The notes below the pieces were generated by a model. It saw nothing but the letters and a program-made list of their open reading frames with translations, made no database searches and had not been told where the DNA came from. A stretch of 44,721 nt of DNA from Candidatus Hydrogenedentota bacterium (GTDB lineage Bacteria; Hydrogenedentota; Hydrogenedentia; Hydrogenedentales; JAJRTN01), in the NCBI GenBank assembly GCA_024278275.1, contig JAJRTN010000024.1, forward strand, positions 1-44,721, in the 5' to 3' direction. Shown piece by piece: positions 33,957-41,838 of the stretch (position 1 is its first letter; each line of letters starts with the position of its first letter). The position numbers were made by a program, and so were the translations under genes.

Positions 33957-34047
33957 CCGCCGCTCCATACGTGCCCCTCTGCGATTTGCCGGGTTGACCC
34001 ACGGCCCCGGGCATGGGAAAATGGGCGTGCCCTGCGAGGAGGTCCCC

Positions 34048-35331
34048 GTGAAGATCCACATGCCCTATGGCGACGAGACCCTTGAAGCTTCCCTGGAAGG
34101 CGTTTGCCCTCTGGACACCCTCGATATAGCCGACACGCCGGCGCTTCCCGACGTGACCGCCGCGGCCCGGGCGGGCTTCCTCGACCCTACCGGTCCCGTG
34201 AAGCCTTTGCCCGAGATCGTTCGACCCGGCGAACAGGTGGCCATCGTGGTTTCGGATTCCTTTCGGACCACCCGCGTCGAACGGATACTGCCCCTGTTAC
34301 TCGACACCCTGCGGCACGCCGGCATCCGTGAAGAAGACACCTGTTTCGTGTTCGCCACCGGTTCGCACCGGGGCCCCACGGAAGACGAAAAGGCCGTCAT
34401 TCTCGGGGAGGCGGTGTACCGGCGCTTCAAAGACCGCGCCTTCTCCCACGACCCCGACGACCCGGCGAATCTTGTCTGCCTGGGGGAGACCTCACGGGGC
34501 ACGCCCGTCGAGATTAACCGCCGTGTCCACGAGGCGGACCGGGTGATCGCCACGGGCGCCGTGGTGCTCCACTACTTCGGCGGATTCGGCGGGGGGCGCA
34601 AATCCATCGTGCCCGGCCTGGCCTCCAAGCGGACCATTGCCCACAACCACGCACGAAACCTGCACGCCACGGAAGACCGGCTCGACCCGGCGGTACGCAT
34701 CGGCGCACTCGATGGAAACCCCGTGGCCGAAGACATGCTGGAAGCGGCTTCGCTGGTACACGTCGATTTCATGATCAACACCGTGCTCAACCGTGACGGC
34801 GAGATTGCCGGGATCTTCTGCGGTCACCTGGACCAGGCCCACCGCGCGGCCTGTGCCTTTGCCCGAACCCTTTTCACGGTCGAGATCCCCGAACAGGCCG
34901 ACCTCGTGATCGCGTCGGCGGGCGAGGCCAAGAACTTCATCCAAAGTCACAAGGCCCTGTTCAACGCCTTCCAGGCCATGAAACCCGGGGGGAGAATCGT
35001 CTTTCTCACCCGCTCCCCCGAGGGCTTCGGAGGCAACAAGTTCGCCCAATGGCTGGCCCTGCGCACCCCCGGGGCCATCATCCGCGCACTGCGGGAGGAT
35101 GCCGAGATTAACGGCCAAACCGCCCTCTCCACCGTCGAGAAAGCCCCCTCCACGCTCTTTGTCACGGAGCTTTCCAACGAAGCCGTGACCCTCCTCGGCG
35201 GTCGGAAGGCCCCGGGTTTCCAGGCGGCCCTGGACCTGGCGAAAACGGAGCTTGCCGCGGCGGGTATTACCCGGCCCACCGCCTATCTCATGCCCTCCGC
35301 CAGCTACAGCGTACCCTTCCATCCCGCGTAA
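34048..35331 (+). CDS. larA: LarA-family (DUF2088) nickel-dependent racemase-like protein
   Basis: Cytoplasmic racemase/epimerase-like enzyme related to lactate racemase LarA. Start at GTG 34048 (427 aa, KIHMPYGDETLE), 5 nt after GAGGAGG. Landmarks: VSDSFRTTRVERILPLLL near 69-86, FATGSHRGPTEDE near 104-116 (the His of the nickel-pincer environment), HYFGGFGGGRKSIVPGLAS near 172-190 (the lysine bound to the cofactor in LarA) and the following H in TIAHNHARN. No larB/C/E cofactor genes are adjacent, and many DUF2088 proteins act on other 2-hydroxyacids, so the substrate is open. The last codons and stop lie inside a 28-bp repeat that recurs 5.4 kb downstream. Confidence 0.85.
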   Translation: MKIHMPYGDETLEASLEGVCPLDTLDIADTPALPDVTAAARAGFLDPTGPVKPLPEIVRPGEQVAIVVSDSFRTTRVERILPLLLDTLRHAGIREEDTCFVFATGSHRGPTEDEKAVILGEAVYRRFKDRAFSHDPDDPANLVCLGETSRGTPVEINRRVHEADRVIATGAVVLHYFGGFGGGRKSIVPGLASKRTIAHNHARNLHATEDRLDPAVRIGALDGNPVAEDMLEAASLVHVDFMINTVLNRDGEIAGIFCGHLDQAHRAACAFARTLFTVEIPEQADLVIASAGEAKNFIQSHKALFNAFQAMKPGGRIVFLTRSPEGFGGNKFAQWLALRTPGAIIRALREDAEINGQTALSTVEKAPSTLFVTELSNEAVTLLGGRKAPGFQAALDLAKTELAAAGITRPTAYLMPSASYSVPFHPA

Positions 35332-35345
35332 ACCGTTTGACTTGC
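35318..35345 (+). repeat. 28-bp perfect direct repeat, left copy (candidate attachment site)
   Basis: Begins TCCATCCCGCGTAAACC and ends GTTTGACTTGC. It contains the final codons and TAA of the LarA-type gene. Identical over 28 bp to 40780-40807. Confidence 0.85.
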
Positions 35346-35428
35346 TTGCTGCGCTCGGGTCTTGATACGCGCCATCCCGTATGTTCGGATATACCGAAAA
35401 GTGTCTTCCTGTAAATGACCCCGTATTA

Positions 35429-35457
35429 TTGATCTGTTCGGCCTGCCCGGGTAAACT
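35429..35457 (+). promoter_or_regulatory. Candidate promoter of the helicase-nuclease gene
   Basis: TTGATC, a 17-nt spacer and TAAACT, about 135 bp before the ATG at 35593 and inside the putative cassette, so the gene carries its own promoter. Confidence 0.35.
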
Positions 35458-35592
35458 GATGATGGTTTTTTTGGTCGAATCGTGGATGAAAAAGCTCCGG
35501 GAAAGGGGGATGGATGAAAAAGGTTGGCAGGCTCTCGGCGAAACAACCTTGCGCTAATTATTCAATATGGTCTTCTCGGAGTTTTTCCCATT

Positions 35593-38500
35593 ATGAATGA
35601 TTTGCAGAACAAGGGGCACAACGAAAAAGCGGTTCGTTTGGTTGAATACCTTCTTCGCTTGGCATCTCTGCGCACCAAGACAATTCGCGATATTCAGGAG
35701 TACAAGGACGAAAAAGGGCAAGTCCTCTGGATTTCTTCCATCCCCCGGGAAAAAGGCTGCTTCACGCAGGCGTGGGGGCGTGACGCGGCATTTGATCCAG
35801 ATGTTTGGGTAGAAATTCAGAATGAAAATGAACCCGACTTACCCAGTGTGCCTGACACGTGTGAAGACTGGGTTGAAAGAAGCTCGCTACGCAACAAGGC
35901 TGATCTGCCTGAACTCCGGCCTACAATCACGATAGAGGTTGAGAATCCACATTGGGGGGAAGGGAACAACGTTTCTCCCGCCAAACAGATCGGCCAATCG
36001 CTGGAGGTTACAAGTACAGATTGGAAGGAAGGGAGCGAGGAATCAAGATACCTCTCGCAGACCAAGAGCCTTGAAGATCATCCGGAAGTCCAACAGGCTT
36101 GGAACCGTTACGTTGAAGACCAATGGCTTCCCTGGATGGAGGAACACAATCGATGGGAAAGCGTTCATAAGCTTTACTCTGAATTGTTCGCTATCCACCA
36201 GGAGCAGATTCGACTTGGCGAGGAATATGAACTTGTTCTTGGCCTTGGTCTATTGACCTGGAAGACGCCCACGGGCCAGCACGTATGTCGCCACCTGATT
36301 GTTGCCAACGCCCTTCTTGAATTTGAGGCGCGTTTGAAAAAGTTCACGGTCCGACCAATGCCGGATGGCGCAATCCTTCGCCCCGAACTCGACATGCTGG
36401 ACATTGAGGAATGTCCGGCACGATCCGAGGAAACAGCAAAGTCTGCACTGCGCAACGCTAATGACGATCCGTGGGAAAAGGTTTGTATTGAAGGTGTATT
36501 GCAAGCCTTGGTGCATTCAATCAGTTCACAGGGCGAATATGACGACACTTTGGAAAAGAAAGGGGTTCGGGCATCCGACAAACCCGTTGTTGAATACGCG
36601 CCGGCCCTTATACTCCGCAAACGTTCCGGCAAGGGTCTCACCGAGACCCTGAAGAGAATCAAGATTAGCGTCGAACAGGGTGGAGAGATACACCCGGAAT
36701 TCGCAGATCTTGCGGAGATTCGTCCGAAACAGGATGCCGACCCGGGTAACGAGTACCACGATCCCGGAGATACGAGCGGGGGGTTCGACGGCGAGATTTT
36801 CTTTCCCAAGCCATCGAATAAAGAACAGCGGCGCATCGTAGACAAGCTTCGGGTGGCCAGCGGTGTTCTTGTGCAGGGCCCACCCGGAACAGGAAAATCT
36901 CACACCATTGCGAATCTGATCTGTCACCTGTTGGCAACTGGCCAGCGAACACTTATCACGGCCAAGACACCGCGCGCGCTTCGGGTACTTGAAAAACTCA
37001 TTCCCGAAGAATTGCGGCCCCTTTGTATCAACCTTCTTGGCAATGGTCCGAATGAAAGACAGTCCCTTGAGTCCAGCGTCGACGGTATTCTCCGGAAGAA
37101 TAATGCATGGAATGAAGACAAAGCCAAAGAAGAGTGCGAGGACCTTAAGGCGCGACTCCGAAAACTTCGTGAAGAAAAGACCGAGTTGGATCGAAGACTT
37201 CGCGCCATCCGGGAATCGGAAACTCATTCTCAATCCGTGGCGGAGGGAACCTATAAAGGCACGGCCGCCCGAATCGCGGAAGCCGTCAATCGTGACAGAA
37301 GCGCCTATGAATGGTTCACGGATATTGCGGCACTGGATCAGCCCTGCCCTGTTTCCGAAACCAATCTAAGACGCGTTCTTGAGGAACTCCGCCATTTCAC
37401 GCCCGAGAAGCGAGAAGAACTGAACCTTCTTTGGCCCGGAGCATTGCCGTCGGCGATCAAGGTAAACAGCCTTTTTGAACAACAAGAAAAAGCCGGACAG
37501 AATGAAAAGCTGTGTTTGGAAAAGGGTGCGGAAGAGCAGATCGCCAAGGCTTTGATACCCGAGTCTCCTGTTTGTGGTTCATGTCGTGCATTATTAGTAT
37601 TACAAGATGATAGCAATTCTTCAACCGATTCGGAGCAGTTTTGTTCCAAGTGCGGAACGCAAAACCGAGTTCGAGCCTATGTCAGTCGTGAAAGCGTTCG
37701 TGCCGCGTATGATGCGCTTCGCGCCGTTCAATTGAAGCTCCGGCAAATATCGTCGAAAAGTGCTCCCTGGATGATTAATGCACTTCGCGATGTTCTTGTT
37801 GGCAGTCCTGCTTCATGGCGCAAGATCCTTCATTCTACCAGAGCTATAATCGCCCCGATTGAAAAACGGGTGGCGCTTACGGACAATGCTAATCTACACT
37901 TCCCGGATGATATGGATATACAGACGTTGTTCGCAGATGCCTGCAAGCTGAAAGAGCACCTGCAAAATGATGGAAAATTGGGCTGGGGTCCATTTCGTCC
38001 AAGAGTGGTCAAGGACTGCATACGGATAATAAAATCAGTCCGAGTTGATGGCCGGCCCTGTTCTACTCTTGACGCGGTTTCCACCCTGGCGGACGTGCTA
38101 CATGTCCGCATCGAGTTTAAGAAAGCATGGAGCTTTTGGATGGGGGTGCGTGCCCAAAGGACCCAAGGTCCTTACACGTTGCAGCTTCATGCACTTAAAG
38201 CGCTGTACGATAGCCTTGAAAGCGTCTTGTCGATCAAGGGACTCATCGAGAAGTGCCGGGAGACGATGCGGCGGTGTCTTGTGGCTGACGAGCCCGTGTG
38301 GTCCGATGAATCTCAGGTTGAGAAAACAGTCGCGTCCTTTCGTCTTGCACTTGTCTTTTATGAAAAACGCCGTGCTTACAAGAAAATAAAAGATATTGAA
38401 GCCCTCGTATCCAGTATCGCCGATGGGAGTGATGCGCACCCAATAGCGAGCGAACTGCTTGAGGCAATCCGTCAACGCGATAAGGATGGCTATGCCCAAG

Positions 38501-40692
38501 CTATGGATAAAGTTCAAACTCTTCGCTTAGAGCGCGAGCGTGTTCAAAAGCTGGATGAATACCTCTTGGAATTGGCCGCTGATCTTCCATCATTGGTGGA
38601 GGATTTGAAGCGAAATCCGGAGAGTGCCTGTTGGGATGAGCGCCTGTCTATGATTAACGATGCCTGGCACTGGGCACAGGCACGACATTGGATCGAAGAA
38701 TACATTCGAAAAGAGGATCTTCCCGCACTCGCCCAGCGGGCGAAGCAGATTGAGGACGAGATCAACGCCACCATTGCGAAGCTTGCATCACTCCGTGCCT
38801 GGTCTTACTGCTTTTCGCGTCTTGAAGAAGGTCACCGCCGAAACATGAAGGCTTGGCAAAAAAATGTCAGCAAGATAACCAAGTCTGGTACAGGGAAACA
38901 GGATTATTTTCACCGAAAAGAGGCCCAGAAGAATCTGAACAATTGTCGTTCGGCGATCCCAGCGTGGGTAATGCCGCTACACCGCATCTGGGACACGGTG
39001 CCGCCAGAGCCTGGCATGTTTGATTTGATCATCATTGACGAGGCCTCACAGTGCGGATTCGAAGCACTTCCGCTGTTCTTTATGGCCAAGAGGATTTTGA
39101 TTGTTGGGGATGACAAGCAAATCAGCCCAGATGCGGAAGGCGTCAAGTTAAACACGGTAACTCAACTGATTAACCAATTTCTAAACGACTTCGAGCAAAA
39201 GTCATCGTTTAACATCACTCGAAGCCTTTTTGACCAAGGGGAACTCAGGTATAGCGCTAGCCAAATTGTCTTGCGTGAGCATTTCCGCTGTATGCCTGAG
39301 ATCATACGTTTCAGTAGTGATCATTGGTATACACCGCCAGGTTTGACCCCATTGCGACAGTACGGGCCAAACCGCTTGCCGCCGATTGAACATGTTTTTG
39401 TCAAAGGCGGCTATCGAGAAGGACAAAATAACCATGTGGTCAACCGACCGGAGGCCGATGCCGTCGTCGAAAAGATCATCGAATTATGTAAAGATAAACG
39501 TTACTCGGAAAAGACAATGGGGGTCATCATTCTGCAGGGCAATGCACAGGCGGGCTTGATTGAAGGCCAATTGCTTGAGCGACTCGGTGCGGAGGAAATG
39601 GAGAAGCGGCGTCTTATCTGCGGAAACCCCTACAGTTTTCAGGGAGACGAGCGCGACATTATATTCTTGTCGATGGTGGCCGCCAGTAATGAGCGGATCG
39701 GCCCGCTCACCAAAGCCGCAGACGAGAGACGGTTCAATGTAGCGGCCAGCCGTGCCCGAGACCAGATGATTCTGTTCCATTCCGTAACAAGTGATGACCT
39801 GAGCGCGGCATGCCTCCGACGGAAATTACTTGAGTTTTTTGAGAATTTGAAACCGCAAGAAATCGCCGGGATTGGCCGAGATGTGCTTGAACGACACGCA
39901 TCCCAAGATAATCGGAGTATTCTGAGTCCCCCCTCGCCTTTTGATAGTTGGTTCGAGGTTGATGTCGCTCTGGCATTGCTACGCAAGCATTTCGTTGTTC
40001 TCCCTCAGTATGAAGTGGCGGGCAAACGAATTGACCTCGTGGTGGAGGGCGGGCAAGCACGATTGGCGGTCGAGTGTGATGGGGATCACTGGCATGGTGC
40101 CGACCGATACGAAGAGGACATGGAGCGGCAACGGCAGTTGGAACGTTGCGGCTGGGAGTTCTTTCGGGTCAGCGAAGCCGCCTTCTATTCGAATCAAGAG
40201 GAAGCATTGGCCCCTCTTTGGCGAATGTTGGAAGATCGGGGTATTCTGCCTGATAATGCAACAGTTTATGAGAACGCAATATCCGGCGAGCAAAATGGCA
40301 ACGGCCATGAATCCGACGAAAATTCCGATGATGAAGTGGAGGAAGATGATAATGAGGAAGATGTCCTCGAATCGTCTTCCGACAGTGGCACCCCCAATAC
40401 CCAGTCCCGGCGTCACCCGGAAGAAGTCTCGTCTCAAGAGATTTCGGAGGCAATTATCCGCGCCTTGCGAAAACGCCCGAATAATTCATGCACATTACAT
40501 TCCTTGACAGGACGCGTCCTCAAAGAAGTGGGCGTACTCACACGTGGCAACCCGCGCGCGAAGTTTGAGAAGCGCGTACGACGCATGGTTAGATCGCTGT
40601 GCGAAAAGGATCAAATTGAGGAGTACAAGGCCAAGAATAAGCGCGTTCGGCTGTTGGAATCGTCTTATCAGGAGTCCCTTTTTCCCCATTGA
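35593..40692 (+). CDS. SF1 helicase-nuclease (Vsr-like PD-(D/E)XK), Hhe-like putative anti-phage protein
   Basis: Protein of 1699 aa from ATG 35593; an in-frame TTG at 35524 would add 23 residues. Unrecognised N-terminal region to about 400 (VEYLLRLASLRTKTIRDIQE, VLWISSIPREKGCFTQAWG). SF1 helicase: Walker A GPPGTGKS at 429-436, Walker B IIIDEAS with D1149-E1150, GDDKQ at 1172-1176, YSFQGDERD near 1347 and RRFNVAASRARDQ near 1379-1391. Between the two RecA lobes lies a long insert, partly coiled coil, with a zinc ribbon (C661, C664, C684, C687). Nuclease domain about 1450-1550: E1455, D1481 and E1494-C-D1496 in LAVECDGDHWHG, Vsr/DUF559-like. An acidic low-complexity linker (about 1570-1600) precedes a winged-helix-like C-terminus. 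Helicase plus Vsr-type nuclease in one chain recalls Hhe anti-phage proteins, but DUF4011 is not seen. Confidence 0.85.
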   Translation: MNDLQNKGHNEKAVRLVEYLLRLASLRTKTIRDIQEYKDEKGQVLWISSIPREKGCFTQAWGRDAAFDPDVWVEIQNENEPDLPSVPDTCEDWVERSSLRNKADLPELRPTITIEVENPHWGEGNNVSPAKQIGQSLEVTSTDWKEGSEESRYLSQTKSLEDHPEVQQAWNRYVEDQWLPWMEEHNRWESVHKLYSELFAIHQEQIRLGEEYELVLGLGLLTWKTPTGQHVCRHLIVANALLEFEARLKKFTVRPMPDGAILRPELDMLDIEECPARSEETAKSALRNANDDPWEKVCIEGVLQALVHSISSQGEYDDTLEKKGVRASDKPVVEYAPALILRKRSGKGLTETLKRIKISVEQGGEIHPEFADLAEIRPKQDADPGNEYHDPGDTSGGFDGEIFFPKPSNKEQRRIVDKLRVASGVLVQGPPGTGKSHTIANLICHLLATGQRTLITAKTPRALRVLEKLIPEELRPLCINLLGNGPNERQSLESSVDGILRKNNAWNEDKAKEECEDLKARLRKLREEKTELDRRLRAIRESETHSQSVAEGTYKGTAARIAEAVNRDRSAYEWFTDIAALDQPCPVSETNLRRVLEELRHFTPEKREELNLLWPGALPSAIKVNSLFEQQEKAGQNEKLCLEKGAEEQIAKALIPESPVCGSCRALLVLQDDSNSSTDSEQFCSKCGTQNRVRAYVSRESVRAAYDALRAVQLKLRQISSKSAPWMINALRDVLVGSPASWRKILHSTRAIIAPIEKRVALTDNANLHFPDDMDIQTLFADACKLKEHLQNDGKLGWGPFRPRVVKDCIRIIKSVRVDGRPCSTLDAVSTLADVLHVRIEFKKAWSFWMGVRAQRTQGPYTLQLHALKALYDSLESVLSIKGLIEKCRETMRRCLVADEPVWSDESQVEKTVASFRLALVFYEKRRAYKKIKDIEALVSSIADGSDAHPIASELLEAIRQRDKDGYAQAMDKVQTLRLERERVQKLDEYLLELAADLPSLVEDLKRNPESACWDERLSMINDAWHWAQARHWIEEYIRKEDLPALAQRAKQIEDEINATIAKLASLRAWSYCFSRLEEGHRRNMKAWQKNVSKITKSGTGKQDYFHRKEAQKNLNNCRSAIPAWVMPLHRIWDTVPPEPGMFDLIIIDEASQCGFEALPLFFMAKRILIVGDDKQISPDAEGVKLNTVTQLINQFLNDFEQKSSFNITRSLFDQGELRYSASQIVLREHFRCMPEIIRFSSDHWYTPPGLTPLRQYGPNRLPPIEHVFVKGGYREGQNNHVVNRPEADAVVEKIIELCKDKRYSEKTMGVIILQGNAQAGLIEGQLLERLGAEEMEKRRLICGNPYSFQGDERDIIFLSMVAASNERIGPLTKAADERRFNVAASRARDQMILFHSVTSDDLSAACLRRKLLEFFENLKPQEIAGIGRDVLERHASQDNRSILSPPSPFDSWFEVDVALALLRKHFVVLPQYEVAGKRIDLVVEGGQARLAVECDGDHWHGADRYEEDMERQRQLERCGWEFFRVSEAAFYSNQEEALAPLWRMLEDRGILPDNATVYENAISGEQNGNGHESDENSDDEVEEDDNEEDVLESSSDSGTPNTQSRRHPEEVSSQEISEAIIRALRKRPNNSCTLHSLTGRVLKEVGVLTRGNPRAKFEKRVRRMVRSLCEKDQIEEYKAKNKRVRLLESSYQESLFPH

Positions 40693-40779
40693 TCAGACGA
40701 ATGGGGGGTAGTTCTCTCCCGAGTCCATTGGGGAACTCCAGGGGATGCTCCCCGGGAAACTTCCAAGCAGACCTCGGTC

Positions 40780-40807
40780 TCCATCCCGCGTAAACCGTTT
40801 GACTTGC
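40780..40807 (+). repeat. 28-bp perfect direct repeat, right copy
   Basis: Identical to 35318-35345. Immediately before it is the small palindrome AGACCTCGGTCT. Its last bases supply the TTGACT -35 hexamer of the downstream operon promoter. Confidence 0.85.
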
Positions 40808-40828
40808 AGGGGATGCCTTTGTTAGACT
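40799..40828 (+). promoter_or_regulatory. Promoter of the yceD-rpmF-plsX-fabD-fabG operon
   Basis: TTGACT (40799-40804), an 18-nt spacer and TAGACT (40823-40828). It is the best-scoring promoter by eye in the window. The -35 lies in the 28-bp repeat and the -10 just outside it. Transcription from here excludes the TTG at 40804 and ATG at 40813 as starts of the next gene. Confidence 0.55.
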
Positions 40829-40878
40829 CGCCCGGATGTTTTCCCATGCAGGGCTTCCACACGCAAGGTCCGGTCGCC

Positions 40879-41463
40879 GTGAACAGCCTCCGCATTCCCA
40901 TAGTTTCAATCGGCGCGGATGGTCTGTGGATTGAAGAGACGGTGGATCTCGCGTGTTTTCGCCCCGTGGACGGGCAATCGCTGCCCCTGGAGCGTCTGGG
41001 TCTGTCCGGTGATCTTTCGATCCTGGGTGAAGATGAGCTGCTTTTCCGGGGTTCGGTGAAGGGTGTTTTTTCCCGGCCCTGCGACCGCTGCCTCGCGGCG
41101 GCGGTATTTCCCTTCGAGGTGGATGTCATCTGGCGCTTCATTGCCGCGGCGCCGGGTGTGGCGCCGGAGGAAGGGGAGGACGTGGTGCTGGCCGCCGAGG
41201 AACTTAACGACCCGGCCATGGATTACAGTTTTCACGGGACCGAGGTTGATTTGACCCCGGCCCTTTGGGAGGAGGCGGAGACGGCCCTTCCCGCGAAGTT
41301 TGTATGCCGTGCGGATTGCCGGGGCCTGTGCCCGGTGTGTGGTGGCAACCTTAACGAGACGCAGTGCGCCTGCGACACGGCGCCCGAAGCGGAAATCAAC
41401 CCGGGCTTGGCGGGACTGAAGGACTTGTTCCCCGATTTGCCCGAACAGCGTGCAGAGGAGTGA
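40879..41463 (+). CDS. yceD: DUF177/YceD family protein
   Basis: Small conserved protein encoded before rpmF in most bacteria and thought to act in ribosomal RNA or ribosome biogenesis. I choose the GTG at 40879 (194 aa, NSLRIPIVSIGADGLWI) since earlier starts lie within or before the promoter; ATG 40846 is possible. Family markers: FRGSVKGVFSRPCDRCLAAA (the CDRCL motif, about 58-77), the acidic middle, and the C-terminal zinc-like cluster CRADCRGLCPVCGGNLNETQ followed by C-A-C, then GLAGLKDLF. It is followed by rpmF after 6 nt. Confidence 0.88.
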   Translation: MNSLRIPIVSIGADGLWIEETVDLACFRPVDGQSLPLERLGLSGDLSILGEDELLFRGSVKGVFSRPCDRCLAAAVFPFEVDVIWRFIAAAPGVAPEEGEDVVLAAEELNDPAMDYSFHGTEVDLTPALWEEAETALPAKFVCRADCRGLCPVCGGNLNETQCACDTAPEAEINPGLAGLKDLFPDLPEQRAEE

Positions 41464-41469
41464 CGAAAC

Positions 41470-41652
41470 GTGCCGGTACCAAAAAGAAAAACGGGCAAGG
41501 CGAAGAAGAACATGCGCCGTTCGCACCATGCCCTCAGCGTTCCCAATTTCACGGAATGCCCGAGCTGTGGCGAGCGCATCATGCCGCATCGGGTCTGTCC
41601 CAAGTGTGGACACTACAAGGATCGCCTCTCGGTCACTGTCAGGGGCGATTAA
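41470..41652 (+). CDS. rpmF: Large ribosomal subunit protein bL32
   Basis: Protein of 60 aa with a GTG start; GGAG overlaps the yceD stop, 9 nt upstream. VPKRKTGKAKKNMRRSHHAL is the basic N-terminus of L32. The zinc ribbon is intact (C30-x2-C33 ... C43-x2-C46), so this is the zinc-binding form. It lies in its conserved position between yceD and plsX. Confidence 0.97.
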   Translation: MPVPKRKTGKAKKNMRRSHHALSVPNFTECPSCGERIMPHRVCPKCGHYKDRLSVTVRGD

Positions 41653-41745
41653 TCGGGGGCCATTCGCGACAGGGCGGTTTCAACGGGACCGCTGCATGGC
41701 CATATAATCCTGTACGTTGCGCTTTTCTGCACGGCAAGGTACGAA

Positions 41746-41815
41746 ATACCAGGACCGAAGGCGGTCCCACGGATGGCACGGGATGACAAGCCCGATTTCG
41801 CAAAAGCCTCATCGA
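41746..41815. repeat. Dispersed intergenic repeat, copy 2
   Basis: Homologous to 8213-8290: ATACCAGGACCGAAGGCGGT, then CC...CGGATGG...ATTTCGCAAAAGCC, with a 6-bp deletion relative to copy 1. It lies in the rpmF-plsX gap and overlaps the frame that would lengthen PlsX, so that extension is spurious. Confidence 0.6.
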
Positions 41816-41838
41816 ATACCTTTCGGAGAAGCCCCCTC

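Larger units (their letters stand above)
35318..40807. mobile_element. Putative one-gene defence cassette bounded by 28-bp direct repeats
   Basis: The two perfect 28-bp repeats enclose a single 5.1-kb gene of visibly lower GC; for example 36001-36060 counts 30 of 60 G+C, while 34561-34620 counts 41 of 60. Removing one repeat and the interior joins the larA stop to the yceD operon promoter with about 50 bp between larA and the -10 box, a normal intergenic spacing. No integrase, transposase or terminal inverted repeat is visible inside, so mobilisation would have to be in trans or be past history. Confidence 0.55.

Noticed and set aside
41773-41838. N-terminal extension of PlsX
   Set aside because: The extra residues come from a dispersed intergenic repeat; the true PlsX start motif is at 41839.
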